This document shows, piece by piece, positions 27,269 to 36,422 of a stretch of DNA of 64,000 bases. Where the stretch lies: assembly GCF_000499205.1 (NCBI RefSeq), contig NZ_AWUK01000012.1, forward strand, positions 1-64,000, read 5' to 3'. The stretch's first letter is position 1, and each line of letters starts with the position of its first letter. The position numbers and the translations under genes are program-made. Source of the DNA: Paenibacillus sp. MAEPY2 (GTDB lineage Bacteria > Bacillota > Bacilli > Paenibacillales > Paenibacillaceae). The notes under the pieces are model-generated. The model did not search any database. It was given only the letters and a program-made list of their open reading frames with translations, and had not been told where the DNA came from.

Positions 27269-27454
27269 TGTACACGGAGAAGCGGTGATGAATAATACTT
27301 CATCAACAGGATACAGGGCATGGTAACCCAATGGCTTCCATGATACAATAAATCGTTCTCCTGAATTGATTCGGGCAAAAAAAGAAATATGGGGTAATAA
27401 TGATAATGATCATCAAACGAATGAAATCAGTTTTGAAAAAGAGGAGGGGTCACC

Positions 27455-28522
27455 ATGTCATTTGGTGCACGTGTACTTAAGACAGGGATTGCGGTTACAC
27501 TGGCCCTGTACCTTAGCAGCATGTTCCTGAACCCGCAATCTCCCGTTCCCGCCGCGATCGCGGCCATCTTTGCTATGCAGCCATCCATTTATCGTTCCTG
27601 GAAGTACTTCCTGGATCAGCTGCAGACCACTACACTTGGGGCGATTGTGGCCCTGGTGGGAGGCATGGTGCTATCCAATGAGCCCATCGCCGTCGGGCTC
27701 ATTATTGTGCTGGTTATTATGATTTGTCTTAAATTGAATATGGGCGAAACGGTTGGCCTGACGCTGGTAACCGTTGTATCGATTATGGAAGCGTCGGGTG
27801 ACTGGCATTTTGCATTGAACCGTTTTCTGCTGACACTTGTCGGTATTGTATCTGCGTTTCTCATTAATATTACGGTATTCCCACCCAAGCCGAAGATCCA
27901 GTTCGTGAAGCAGATTCAGAGTGTGTTCAGTGGCATGTCACTGCTGCTGCGTACATCCATCTCGGATGAGATCAAGGAAGTGGTGTTCCGGGATGAGAAA
28001 AATAATCTGGGCGGCTCCATCAAATCATTGTCGGATAAGTATAACTTGTTTGAAGAAGAACAGAAGAAGATGAAACGGTCCAAATTCAGTGAGACCCGGC
28101 AGATGGTCGTATACAAACAGATGCTGTTAAGTCTGCAAAAAGGATTCGATGTGCTGGATTCGGTAGAACGCCACTATTTCCAGGCACAGCGAACACCGGA
28201 AATGGATCAGTTCTTTGATACACATCTGGAGCTTGTTATCAAATTCCATGAACATGCGCTGCTCAAGTTCGAGGATAAGCTGAAACCGAATGGTGAGGAG
28301 GCGGCACAGTTCATTTTGGATAATGATCGTTTCATGGAGCAGGCCATCTCCCAGTTTGATATCGATCAGGAAGGGATGCTGAGACTTTCCATCGTGGCTG
28401 CTGCGATCTACGATTACGGCTATCAGCTGGAGCGGCTGAATCGGCTAGCCGAACATGTGCACAGTGCAAGTGAAGACAAGGATTCACAGGATAAAATTCT
28501 GAATTGGCTTAAATGGCCGTAA
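27455..28522 (+). CDS. Aromatic acid exporter family (ArAE/FUSC-like) membrane protein
   Basis: A 355-residue protein with an N-terminal membrane domain of about five or six helices (residues 8-145) and a C-terminal cytoplasmic domain rich in charged, helix-forming residues. The pattern GIAVTLALYLSSMFLNPQSP followed by AAIAAIFAMQPSIYRSW is that of the aromatic acid exporter family (DUF939). It has the half-size architecture usual in Bacilli. A strong GAGGAGGGG site precedes the ATG. Substrate unknown. Single gene followed by a terminator. Confidence 0.85.
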   Translation: MSFGARVLKTGIAVTLALYLSSMFLNPQSPVPAAIAAIFAMQPSIYRSWKYFLDQLQTTTLGAIVALVGGMVLSNEPIAVGLIIVLVIMICLKLNMGETVGLTLVTVVSIMEASGDWHFALNRFLLTLVGIVSAFLINITVFPPKPKIQFVKQIQSVFSGMSLLLRTSISDEIKEVVFRDEKNNLGGSIKSLSDKYNLFEEEQKKMKRSKFSETRQMVVYKQMLLSLQKGFDVLDSVERHYFQAQRTPEMDQFFDTHLELVIKFHEHALLKFEDKLKPNGEEAAQFILDNDRFMEQAISQFDIDQEGMLRLSIVAAAIYDYGYQLERLNRLAEHVHSASEDKDSQDKILNWLKWP

Positions 28523-28576
28523 ACATGGTAGTACGGTTTGCGGTGATGTGGTTTCATCATATACAATGGAACCACA

Positions 28577-28607
28577 ACTAGCCCGGACAGCGTGTCCGGG
28601 TTGTTTT
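28577..28607 (+). terminator. Rho-independent terminator
   Basis: GCCCGGACA and TGTCCGGG arms around GCG, extended by outer ACAAC/GTTGT pairs, then TTTT; 55 bases after the exporter stop. Confidence 0.85.
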
Positions 28608-28662
28608 GCATACATAGCTCAGACCTTGCGCAACCAACTCAATCGAACCGAGGTAGATATAT

Positions 28663-29124
28663 ATGAATCTAACACAGCTTGGACCTGAATGGATGGAGTG
28701 GTTCAATGGAGAGAATCTGGAGAAGAAGCAGCATGAGGCGATGCAATTGCTGACCGTATCCGAAGATGGCTGGCCGCATCAAGCGATGATCAGTATGGGA
28801 GAAGTCATTGCCGTCACGCCCAACCTGCTGAGACTGGCTTTATGGCCGGGAACACAGACAAGTATGAATATGAGTCGAACAGGCAAGGCTACCTTGATTG
28901 CGGTTCATCAGCAAAGCTTGTTATCAATTCGTCTGGATGTGACTTCACTGCTGGAATTAAGGGAAGCAGTTCATCCTAGAGATCGTTTCGAGGCTCAGGT
29001 GATTAACGTTCGTGTAGATCATGCGCCGTATGCGGAGATTACTTCAGGGATCACATTTCAATTAAAAGACGAATCTGGGGCTATTACACGCTGGAGAGAG
29101 ACCATTGAAGAATTACGACAATAA
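28663..29124 (+). CDS. Pyridoxamine 5'-phosphate oxidase family protein
   Basis: A 153-residue flavin-reductase-like split-barrel protein. The early segment LTVSEDGWPHQAMIS is the first strand pair of the PPOX family and the rest shows the expected short beta strands. It probably binds FMN or a related cofactor; many members of this general-stress group have no known substrate, and it is too divergent to be called PdxH. It has its own leader after a terminator and is followed by an AT-rich region. Confidence 0.78.
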   Translation: MNLTQLGPEWMEWFNGENLEKKQHEAMQLLTVSEDGWPHQAMISMGEVIAVTPNLLRLALWPGTQTSMNMSRTGKATLIAVHQQSLLSIRLDVTSLLELREAVHPRDRFEAQVINVRVDHAPYAEITSGITFQLKDESGAITRWRETIEELRQ

Positions 29125-29365
29125 AACGGGGCGCGTTCTATATTCATCCCATTCGAGGGTAATAATAGAATAAAAACAACAAAAAACGCCTCCGCTTGCA
29201 TCGGGACGTTGTCACTGGTACAATAAAAAATGGTTTTCAGAAAATTAGAACTAATTAACATAAAATAAAAATGTTTACTTTCTTATTAATTATACCATAG
29301 CCTTTTCGGGCTTGTCAAATGGGCTTTTGAGGACACAATCCGGGGAAAGAGGGGCGTATTAACAT

Positions 29366-31741
29366 ATGAGTACAGAACAGCAATGGAGCGAGGAGCAACA
29401 GCGGGTCAACAAGGTAACGGAACAGATTGATCGGAAAATCGACATTCTGGAAAAAGAGGTAGGTTCCTTCCGGGATGAAGTTGTGGGAATGAGAAAAGAT
29501 TTCTGGGACGAAGTCACCATGAACTTCAGCGAAGCGGATGATGTAGGGGAAACCTCCACCAGTATGCGGCAGCAATCACAGGTCCTGTCTGATCGGGAGC
29601 GCAGCCATCTGAATACGGCAGCAGCGCTGGATAAAATGAAACGGCTGCACCATTCACCGTATTTTGGTCGGATTGATTTCAAGGAAAACGGCTATCCCAA
29701 TGCCGAACGAATCTATCTGGGGATCGCATCCCTGCTGGATGAGAAGGAGGAATCCTTCCTTGTCTATGACTGGCGTGCACCCATATCGAACCTGTATTAT
29801 GATGGAGCGCCAGGTCCAGTCACATATCATACACCGAGCGGTGAGATTAGTGGCGATATTGAGATGAAGCGGCAGTTTGTCATTCGGGATGGACGTATCC
29901 GCTTTATGTTCGACACCGGAGTTACGATTGGGGATGAGCTGTTGCAGGCGGTCCTCAGTCGAACCTCAGATGCACAGATGAAAAGCATTGTGGCGACAAT
30001 CCAGAAAGAGCAGAACCGGATTATTCGTAATGACCGGACTCGCATGCTGATCGTTCAGGGAGCTGCAGGCAGTGGTAAAACATCCGCTGCGCTCCAGCGT
30101 GTAGCGTATCTGCTCTATAAATACCGTGAGCATCTGCAAGCGGATCAGATGGTCCTTTTTTCGCCAAACCCGATGTTCAACAGTTATGTTTCCACCGTAC
30201 TGCCTGAGCTTGGAGAAGAAAATATGCTGCAGACGACCTTCCAGGAGTATCTGGAACGCCGTCTGGGCCGTGAATATCAGCTGGAAGATCCATTCATTCA
30301 GCTTGAATACGTACTTACGGGAACTGAGGACCCTCAATACGAAGCACGTATGTCCGGCATTCGATTCAAATCGTCTGAGTCCTTCCTTAAGGTTATTACA
30401 CGATACAAGGACAGCATGATGTCCGAAGGTATGAAATTCAAACCGGTTCGTTTCCAGGGGCGGGCTGTTGTTACGGCTGAGGCTATGGCGGAGAAATTCT
30501 ATAGCTTCGAACCATCCGTCAAGCTGGTGAATCGACTGGAAATACTACGAGACTGGATGCTGAAAGAGTTGTCGGCCTTTGGCAAAGGCGAATTGGAAGC
30601 CCCTTGGGTAGATCAACAGCTGGATATAATGGAGCCAGAGGATCTGCAGCGGGCCTATCAGCGCCTGAAGCGAAAGCAAAAAGGGAAGTCGGACACGTTT
30701 GATGATTTCCAGCAGGAACGAGAGATACTTGCCCGGATGGTGGTCAGTGATCGGCTCAAGCCTTTGCGCAAATGGATTAAATCCTTGCGTTTTGTCGATG
30801 TACGTCAACTGTACGCCCACCTATTCAAAGACCGGGCACAGATGGTTCGCCTGTTGGGAGAGGAATCGTTACCTTCACACTGGGAAGAAATTGGTGATAT
30901 GACACTTCGCAGATTGAAAGTACAGGAGCTGGCCTATGAGGATATCACACCCTATTTGTATTTGCGTGAGTTGCTGCTCGGCTTCCATATTAACTCCAAT
31001 ATCCGCCATGTGATCATTGACGAGGCACAGGATTACTCTGCCTTCCAGCTGGCCTTTATGAAAAGATTGTTCCCGAGATCAAAAATCACCGCACTTGGAG
31101 ATTTTAATCAAGCCATCTATGCGCACTCATCGGTACTGAGTGGTACAGGGCCGCTGACTAACCTGTATGGACCGGAAAATACGGAAGTGATTGAGCTGAC
31201 GAGAAGTTATCGTTCAACGCAGGAGATCGTGGAGTTTACACGGGGCATGGTTCCGGGTGGAGAAGAGATTGTTCCATTTAACCGCGGTGGGGAGAAGCCG
31301 AAAGTAATCGTTTCCGTCAATGAACAGGAGCATCTGGATGTCATTACAGCCGATCTCAAACATCTGATTCAGGAAGGATATGAATCGGTTGCGGTCATCT
31401 GCAAGACGGCGGAAGAGAGCAAGGACATCCATGAAGCATTAAGTAAAATACTGCCTGTGGCACCGAAGTTGATCAAAAAAACAACACTGGCCTTTGAACG
31501 GGGGGTGCATGTCATCCCGGCGTATCTGGCCAAGGGTGTGGAGTTTGATGCGGTTCTGATCTATGATGGATCTGCATCGCAATATGCGCAGGAACATGAA
31601 CGTAAGCTGTTCTATACGGCATGTACCCGTGCCATGCATTTACTGCATGTTTATTGCATGGGTAAACCTAGCCCGTTCATTACATCCCAGTCCGAAGAGT
31701 TGTATGATATGGGCAAGGTGTCTGCTGCTCAAGCCGAATGA
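29366..31741 (+). CDS. helD: RNA polymerase recycling motor ATPase HelD
   Basis: A 791-residue superfamily 1 (UvrD-like) ATPase. HelD removes stalled RNA polymerase from DNA using ATP. The N-terminal ~130 residues are charged and helical, fitting the coiled-coil arm that enters the polymerase secondary channel. Walker A is GAAGSGKTS (Lys238) and Walker B/DEAQ is at 552-555 (IIDEAQDYS); later motifs include LTRSYRSTQEI and YTACTRAMHLL. Length agrees with the Bacillus subtilis enzyme. It stands alone behind an AT-rich leader and is followed by a terminator. Confidence 0.93.
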   Translation: MSTEQQWSEEQQRVNKVTEQIDRKIDILEKEVGSFRDEVVGMRKDFWDEVTMNFSEADDVGETSTSMRQQSQVLSDRERSHLNTAAALDKMKRLHHSPYFGRIDFKENGYPNAERIYLGIASLLDEKEESFLVYDWRAPISNLYYDGAPGPVTYHTPSGEISGDIEMKRQFVIRDGRIRFMFDTGVTIGDELLQAVLSRTSDAQMKSIVATIQKEQNRIIRNDRTRMLIVQGAAGSGKTSAALQRVAYLLYKYREHLQADQMVLFSPNPMFNSYVSTVLPELGEENMLQTTFQEYLERRLGREYQLEDPFIQLEYVLTGTEDPQYEARMSGIRFKSSESFLKVITRYKDSMMSEGMKFKPVRFQGRAVVTAEAMAEKFYSFEPSVKLVNRLEILRDWMLKELSAFGKGELEAPWVDQQLDIMEPEDLQRAYQRLKRKQKGKSDTFDDFQQEREILARMVVSDRLKPLRKWIKSLRFVDVRQLYAHLFKDRAQMVRLLGEESLPSHWEEIGDMTLRRLKVQELAYEDITPYLYLRELLLGFHINSNIRHVIIDEAQDYSAFQLAFMKRLFPRSKITALGDFNQAIYAHSSVLSGTGPLTNLYGPENTEVIELTRSYRSTQEIVEFTRGMVPGGEEIVPFNRGGEKPKVIVSVNEQEHLDVITADLKHLIQEGYESVAVICKTAEESKDIHEALSKILPVAPKLIKKTTLAFERGVHVIPAYLAKGVEFDAVLIYDGSASQYAQEHERKLFYTACTRAMHLLHVYCMGKPSPFITSQSEELYDMGKVSAAQAE

Positions 31742-31765
31742 CTGCGTCTTTCAAATTCATGAAGA

Positions 31766-31797
31766 AGGCTTCCGTTCGATGGGACGGGAGTCTTTCT
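31766..31797 (+). terminator. Rho-independent terminator
   Basis: CTTCCGT and ACGGGAG arms with a GT pair, extended by flanking AAG/CTT, then TCTTTCT, 28 bases after helD. Confidence 0.65.
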
Positions 31798-31937
31798 ATG
31801 TATTTCAGAATACGATGAGGGGTATGGTGGAGATCATTGAATTAGATATCTCTTCTGACATGATATTAGATGGATTAGGTTTTATGGATAAAAAATAATC
31901 CATCATTTGTGTTCACGCACAATAGGTGTGAATTTTC

Positions 31938-31966
31938 TTTACACATGACGGTGAGACTCATATAAT
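31938..31966 (+). promoter_or_regulatory. Sigma-A promoter of ade
   Basis: TTTACA, a 17-base spacer and a perfect TATAAT, 51 bases before the adenine deaminase start. Confidence 0.75.
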
Positions 31967-32017
31967 CGTAACAATCTATTTTTTTTGGATCGTTTATTTC
32001 ATGAAGGAGGCAGCAAC

Positions 32018-33874
32018 ATGAACACACCATCTTTTGAACGCCCATTAATGGCGGATTGCGTACCGGATCTGGTGGCAACGGCACGGGGAGACTTACCTGC
32101 AACCTTGGTCATTCGGGGCGGAACGCTGGTTAATGTAATTTCGGGTGAAATTTTGCCGGGCATGTCTGTAGCGGTACAGGGAGCCCGGATTGCATATGTT
32201 GGCAAAGATGTAAGCCATACGATCGGAGAGCATACACGTATTATTGAGGCGGAAGGCAAATACATTGCTCCCGGATTGCTGGATGGACACTGTCACATTG
32301 AAAGCACACAAATGAAAGTGACAGAGTTTGCAAGAGCCGTTCTGCCTTCCGGTACAACGGGAGGGTTCTTTGACCCGCATGAAATCTCCAATGTGCTTGG
32401 ACTCAAAGGTTTGCGATTGATGCTGGATGAAGCTCGGACGACGCCCATGGCTGCTTATATGCAGGTGGCTTCCTGTGTTCCTTCCACACATCCTGGACTG
32501 GAGACAACAGGCGCTTATATTGGACCGGAAGAAGTAGCAGAAGCCTTATCCTGGGGGCCGGATATGATTGGTCTCGGTGAAGTGATGAACTTCCCTGGAG
32601 TTGTATACGGGGACGAGACGATGATTGGTGAGATTCAGGCGACGCTGAGAGCAGGCAAGGTGGCAGACGGTCACTTCACCTGGGCAGCGGATGACTGGCG
32701 TCTGCCAGCCTACGCAGCAAGCGGTGTGACGGGGGATCATGAATGTGTTACGAAGGAAGATGTAGTGGAACGCCTTCGGCTGGGCATGTACGCCAAAATG
32801 CGTCAGGGCTCTGCATGGCATGACGTTGCAGAAACGATCAAAGCCTGCACAGAGCTTGGCCTGGATACACGCCGCATGATGCTGGTGACCGATGACCGGA
32901 GTTCTGAATCGCTGCTCAAAGAAGGTCATATGGACTTTGTTGTTCGTTTGGCTATTTCTCAAGGGGTGAAGCCGGTCACTGCATTCCAGATGGCCACCAT
33001 TAATACGGCTGAACGTTTCGGTGTAGCACGCGACATTGGTGCGGTTATTCCAGGGAATATCGCCGACATTATTTTGCTGGATGGACGCTTGGCTGATGTC
33101 CGTGTAGGCATGACGATTGCAGCAGGGCATGTCGTAGCAGAGAACGGCAAAATGACAGCGGTCTGGGACAGTTTCACGTATCCGGAAGAGGCGCTGAACA
33201 CCGTGAAGCTGGAGGCCAATATCCAGCCGAAGCATATGGAGCTGTCTGCGCCGATTACCGAAGGTACGATTGGAGCGAAAGTCATTCATGTGACGGAGAA
33301 TCATGTGGATACCAAGGAGAAGCATGTTAATGTCACGGTGGAAGATGGCAATGTAGTCATCTCAACGGCAGGTGAAATCTGCAAAATTGCGGTGCTGGAG
33401 CGTCATAAACAAACGGGAAATCGTGCGGTGGCACTTGTTGGGGGGATTGGCTTCACAGGCCCTGCGGCCATTGCGATGACCGTTGCGCATGATAGCCACA
33501 ATCTGCTCATTATCGGTAATGATGACGTAATGATGGCTGAGGCGGGCAATCGTGTCATCGGAATGCAGGGTGGTGTAGCCGTTGTGACTGCCTCTGGTGT
33601 GACCGAATTCCCGCTGCGCATTGCAGGCTTGATGTCCACGGAATCATTCGAAGTGGTGGCAGCTCAATCTGCAGCTGTCAGTGAAGCGCTGCAGTCTGCT
33701 GGCTGTACGTTAAATAACGCATTTATGACGCTGTCCTTGCTGGCACTGGTCGTTATTCCGGAATTGCGCTTGTCCGATAAGGGCCTGGTACGCATTTCGG
33801 CAGAAGGCATTGAGCTGGTATCCCTGTTTGATGAGATGGTGGAGAATACACCGGCTGCTCCAGCCGGGAACTAA
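32018..33874 (+). CDS. ade: Adenine deaminase
   Basis: A 618-residue amidohydrolase-superfamily enzyme converting adenine to hypoxanthine in purine salvage. Typical parts are the N-terminal strand motif LVIRGGTLVNVISGEI, the metal-binding LLDGHCHIESTQM, GLGEVMNFPGV, the VTDDRSSE segment and the C-terminal domain ending LLALVVIPELRLSDKGLV. The ATG at 32018 follows GAAGGAGG by 7 bases; the in-frame ATG at 31985 is rejected. It has its own sigma-A promoter and terminator. Confidence 0.94.
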   Translation: MNTPSFERPLMADCVPDLVATARGDLPATLVIRGGTLVNVISGEILPGMSVAVQGARIAYVGKDVSHTIGEHTRIIEAEGKYIAPGLLDGHCHIESTQMKVTEFARAVLPSGTTGGFFDPHEISNVLGLKGLRLMLDEARTTPMAAYMQVASCVPSTHPGLETTGAYIGPEEVAEALSWGPDMIGLGEVMNFPGVVYGDETMIGEIQATLRAGKVADGHFTWAADDWRLPAYAASGVTGDHECVTKEDVVERLRLGMYAKMRQGSAWHDVAETIKACTELGLDTRRMMLVTDDRSSESLLKEGHMDFVVRLAISQGVKPVTAFQMATINTAERFGVARDIGAVIPGNIADIILLDGRLADVRVGMTIAAGHVVAENGKMTAVWDSFTYPEEALNTVKLEANIQPKHMELSAPITEGTIGAKVIHVTENHVDTKEKHVNVTVEDGNVVISTAGEICKIAVLERHKQTGNRAVALVGGIGFTGPAAIAMTVAHDSHNLLIIGNDDVMMAEAGNRVIGMQGGVAVVTASGVTEFPLRIAGLMSTESFEVVAAQSAAVSEALQSAGCTLNNAFMTLSLLALVVIPELRLSDKGLVRISAEGIELVSLFDEMVENTPAAPAGN

Positions 33875-33920
33875 CGAATATTAGGTATCCATTCTTCCTA
33901 GAAATGGGGAGAGAAGTATA

Positions 33921-33946
33921 GGCCGCCCTAGGGCGACCTTTTTTTG
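33921..33946 (+). terminator. Rho-independent terminator
   Basis: GGCCGCCC and GGGCGACC arms with one mismatch around TA, then a seven-T run, 47 bases after ade. Confidence 0.85.
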
Positions 33947-34263
33947 TGATGAATAGAAAACGCTTACTAGGTCTTGAGTCGTCTGTTGTACATATGCAAA
34001 AAATGACCCATATTTAGTCGGAATGCAGACAAAATTAAAAGTTTTTTCATAAATGAGTCTTTAGAACTATAAATACAGAAGTGTGAATACCCGAAATAAT
34101 GTTATATGATTCTTTCGTCGTAAGTCTAAGAGATGATGTTGCATATAAAAGCAATGTAAATAGTCGTGCTTTGAAATAGTGCTTAGGGAATGAATATAAA
34201 ACGACAGAATGTCATCCGGGTTTGCACGTTAGAGCTGCATAACATTATAGGGAGTGTATAAAT
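33947..34263. other. AT-rich intergenic region
   Basis: About 317 bases without a gene, clearly more AT-rich than the surroundings. Several TATA-like boxes occur (for example near 34105) but no well-spaced sigma-A promoter can be fixed by eye. It must contain the promoter of the secreted protein gene. Confidence 0.4.
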
Positions 34264-35184
34264 ATGAAAAGAAAAAGAGGTTACCAATTCGTTTTGTTAA
34301 TTAGTTGTTTCATGCTGTTTACAGGGAATGCGTATGTTTGCAAGGCTACTGCACTTGGTTCAGTCGACAGTTATGAAACCATCCATGGAACGGTACAAGG
34401 CTCCGTAAGAGCAACCTGGGTTTGGGACACCACGCAGATCCAAAGTAACCCTCAGCTAGTACTGAAGTTTGCCACAACGAACGACATCAATACGATTTAC
34501 CTACAAATGAATCGGGATGTAAAGCTTCCGTACTATACGGATTTCATTCGTAAGGCCAGAGAGAAAAATATTGCCGTTGACGTCATGGATGGCAGACCTT
34601 CCTGGGGATTGACCGAGAGCCGGCAGCAAATTGCCGATTTTCTGGACTGGGTTGAAGCCTATCAAAATCAAGTAGAGCCCAATGAGAAATTTGCCGGTAT
34701 TCATCTGGACATTGAACCTCATGTACATCCAGAGTGGAAAACGAATCAGGCCAGTGTGATTACGCAATGGCAGGGGAACGTTCAATATATTGTCGATCGG
34801 GCCGAACGGATGAAGATGCCTGTAGGCGCAGACCTTCCTTTCTGGCTGGACGGTTACAAGATTCCGGGTTCCACGATGAATGTAAGCAGCTGGATGATCC
34901 GCAAGTATGACTCCATTACCATTATGGCTTACCGGGATACGGCTGCGGCCATCTATAAGGTTGCAAAAGATGAGCTTGAGGAAGCTTCACTTTTGGGCAA
35001 AACGGTATCGATTGCCGTGGAGACCAAGCAGAGCAAGGAAGGCGACTTTATCACTTTCTATGAAGAAGGTACAGCGTATATGGAATCACAGCTCCAATTG
35101 GTTGAGGAAATGGCGAGTTCACATTCGTCGTTTAACGGTTTTTCGGTCCATGAGTACAGCTCATGGGAGACATTGAAGAAGTAA
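34264..35184 (+). CDS. Secreted TIM-barrel protein, putative glycoside hydrolase-like
   Basis: A 306-residue protein with a signal peptide (basic MKRKRGY start, hydrophobic core to about residue 25). The mature part alternates strands and helices: RATWVWDTTQI, DINTIYLQMNRD, IAVDVMDGRPSW, AGIHLDIEPH (about residues 157-166), MPVGADLPFW and ITIMAYRDT. This order, with acidic residues at strand ends, resembles GH18-like or other TIM-barrel hydrolases; Asp and Glu of LDIEPH would be the catalytic candidates. I cannot place it in a named family. Single gene followed by a strong terminator. Confidence 0.65.
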   Translation: MKRKRGYQFVLLISCFMLFTGNAYVCKATALGSVDSYETIHGTVQGSVRATWVWDTTQIQSNPQLVLKFATTNDINTIYLQMNRDVKLPYYTDFIRKAREKNIAVDVMDGRPSWGLTESRQQIADFLDWVEAYQNQVEPNEKFAGIHLDIEPHVHPEWKTNQASVITQWQGNVQYIVDRAERMKMPVGADLPFWLDGYKIPGSTMNVSSWMIRKYDSITIMAYRDTAAAIYKVAKDELEEASLLGKTVSIAVETKQSKEGDFITFYEEGTAYMESQLQLVEEMASSHSSFNGFSVHEYSSWETLKK

Positions 35185-35211
35185 AATGAAACTCCATTCA
35201 TCAGGATGATA

Positions 35212-35252
35212 AAGAAGGTGCTTACAGCAGAACGGGCTGTAGCACCTTCTTT
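35212..35252 (+). terminator. Rho-independent terminator
   Basis: Long stem AAGAAGGTGCT / AGCACCTTCTTT with inner CAGC/GCTG pairs, 28 bases after the secreted protein gene. The A-rich 5' arm could also serve on the other strand. Confidence 0.9.
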
Positions 35253-35336
35253 GCATCTGCTATCTGATATAAAAGGGAGAACATTGAACGATCATCAGTT
35301 CGGAGTGCCGAGTGCCGCTCCTGATAGAGTTTAACC

Positions 35337-36251
35337 TTAGACCAGTGCAGGTTCCACCGCCACTTTCTCATAAAACATTTTGCGATATTGGGACGGGGTA
35401 ATATTCCTGTGTTTCTTGAACGTTGTGATGAAGTAGCTCAAATGCTCAAACCCGACGTCCATGGCAATATCCACAATTTTGTGATCGGTATTCTCAAGCT
35501 GATAACAGGCCTGCTGGATGCGATAATAGTTGATATAGTCGACCGGACTTTTCTGCACCATTTGTTTGAAAAAGCGGCAAAAGTGTCCTTCGCTCATATT
35601 GGCTTCATCTGCCAGTTCTTTTAACTTGAGTGGTTCAGGGTAACGCTTGTGAATATAACTTAACACTGATTTTAGGCGCTCCACTTTATCGTGACTGCCT
35701 GATGATACGGTCCCTTTGAGTGCAGCGGGTCTCATATGTTCAAACATTTGTGCAAATATTAGATAGAGATAAGCTTTTGTTGTCATCTCGCAGGTTGGTG
35801 TGCCGGCGGCATGATCGGCGAAAATTCGTTTCAAATGAAAAATGATTTCTTGACCCCACGCTTCATCGGTTTGGATATGGTAAGGGGGGATTGCCGTTTT
35901 GTGTACAAGCGGGCCAACGAACTTCTCCTGCACAGCATCGAATGTCCGGCTGCCTAACAGCTCCGGGTTAAATACAATGGATGAAAAAACACAGGGGACA
36001 TCGCCTTTCAGATAACCTGCGTGAATTTCCCCCCGATTGATAAAAATGGCTTCTCCTGCCTGAACCTCTACCGTATTCATGTCAATTTGAAAAACAGCAC
36101 TGCCCTGAGTCACCATGGTGAACTCCATCTCGTCATGCCAGTGGCAATCGAGAATGCTGTCGCCATTCAGCTGCTGAATATCCGGGTACACACTGACAGG
36201 ATACATGGCATTGCCGTGAATCCGGTCTTCCCGTAATCGTTCACGTTCCAT
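35337..36251 (-). CDS. AraC-family transcriptional regulator with cupin domain
   Basis: A 304-residue regulator: an N-terminal cupin sugar-sensing domain (HWHDEMEFTMV and INRGEIHAGY near residues 38-85) and a C-terminal AraC double helix-turn-helix (about 205-297) containing NMSEGHFCRFFKQM and VGFEHLSYFITTFKKH. AAAGGAG precedes the ATG. Divergent from the GH31 alpha-xylosidase gene with a shared 171-base control region, so it probably governs the xyloside locus. Confidence 0.92.
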   Translation of the reverse strand: MERERLREDRIHGNAMYPVSVYPDIQQLNGDSILDCHWHDEMEFTMVTQGSAVFQIDMNTVEVQAGEAIFINRGEIHAGYLKGDVPCVFSSIVFNPELLGSRTFDAVQEKFVGPLVHKTAIPPYHIQTDEAWGQEIIFHLKRIFADHAAGTPTCEMTTKAYLYLIFAQMFEHMRPAALKGTVSSGSHDKVERLKSVLSYIHKRYPEPLKLKELADEANMSEGHFCRFFKQMVQKSPVDYINYYRIQQACYQLENTDHKIVDIAMDVGFEHLSYFITTFKKHRNITPSQYRKMFYEKVAVEPALV

Positions 36252-36279
36252 AGTAGTTCTCCTTTTGCATCATTATTAA

Positions 36280-36293
36280 TGTAAACGTTCCCA
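36280..36293 (+). promoter_or_regulatory. Candidate CcpA cre site
   Basis: TGTAAACGTTCCCA matches TGWAANCGNTNWCA at every fixed position except one W, in the divergent region between the AraC gene and the alpha-xylosidase gene. The best cre candidate in the window. Confidence 0.55.
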
Positions 36294-36328
36294 TAGATTG
36301 GTGGTGTTTATAAAGAATCGGATAAGAA

Positions 36329-36346
36329 ATATCAAAATCGTGATAT
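36329..36346 (+). promoter_or_regulatory. Inverted repeat, possible AraC-regulator operator
   Basis: ATATCA and TGATAT separated by six bases, 76 bases before the GH31 start and 78 before the AraC start on the other strand. Confidence 0.35.
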
Positions 36347-36422
36347 ATTTGGTCAAAATATGAGAAGAAATTCGTTATTAATGTCAATATTATTATAGTA
36401 TAACCGAAGGGGGAAAGAAAAC

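Noticed and set aside
31945..31980. Purine-riboswitch-like ACTCATATAATCG before adenine deaminase
   Set aside because: Only this short start resembles the riboswitch; the GATATGG block and the rest of the three-way junction are missing. The same bases form the -10 box of a well-spaced sigma-A promoter.
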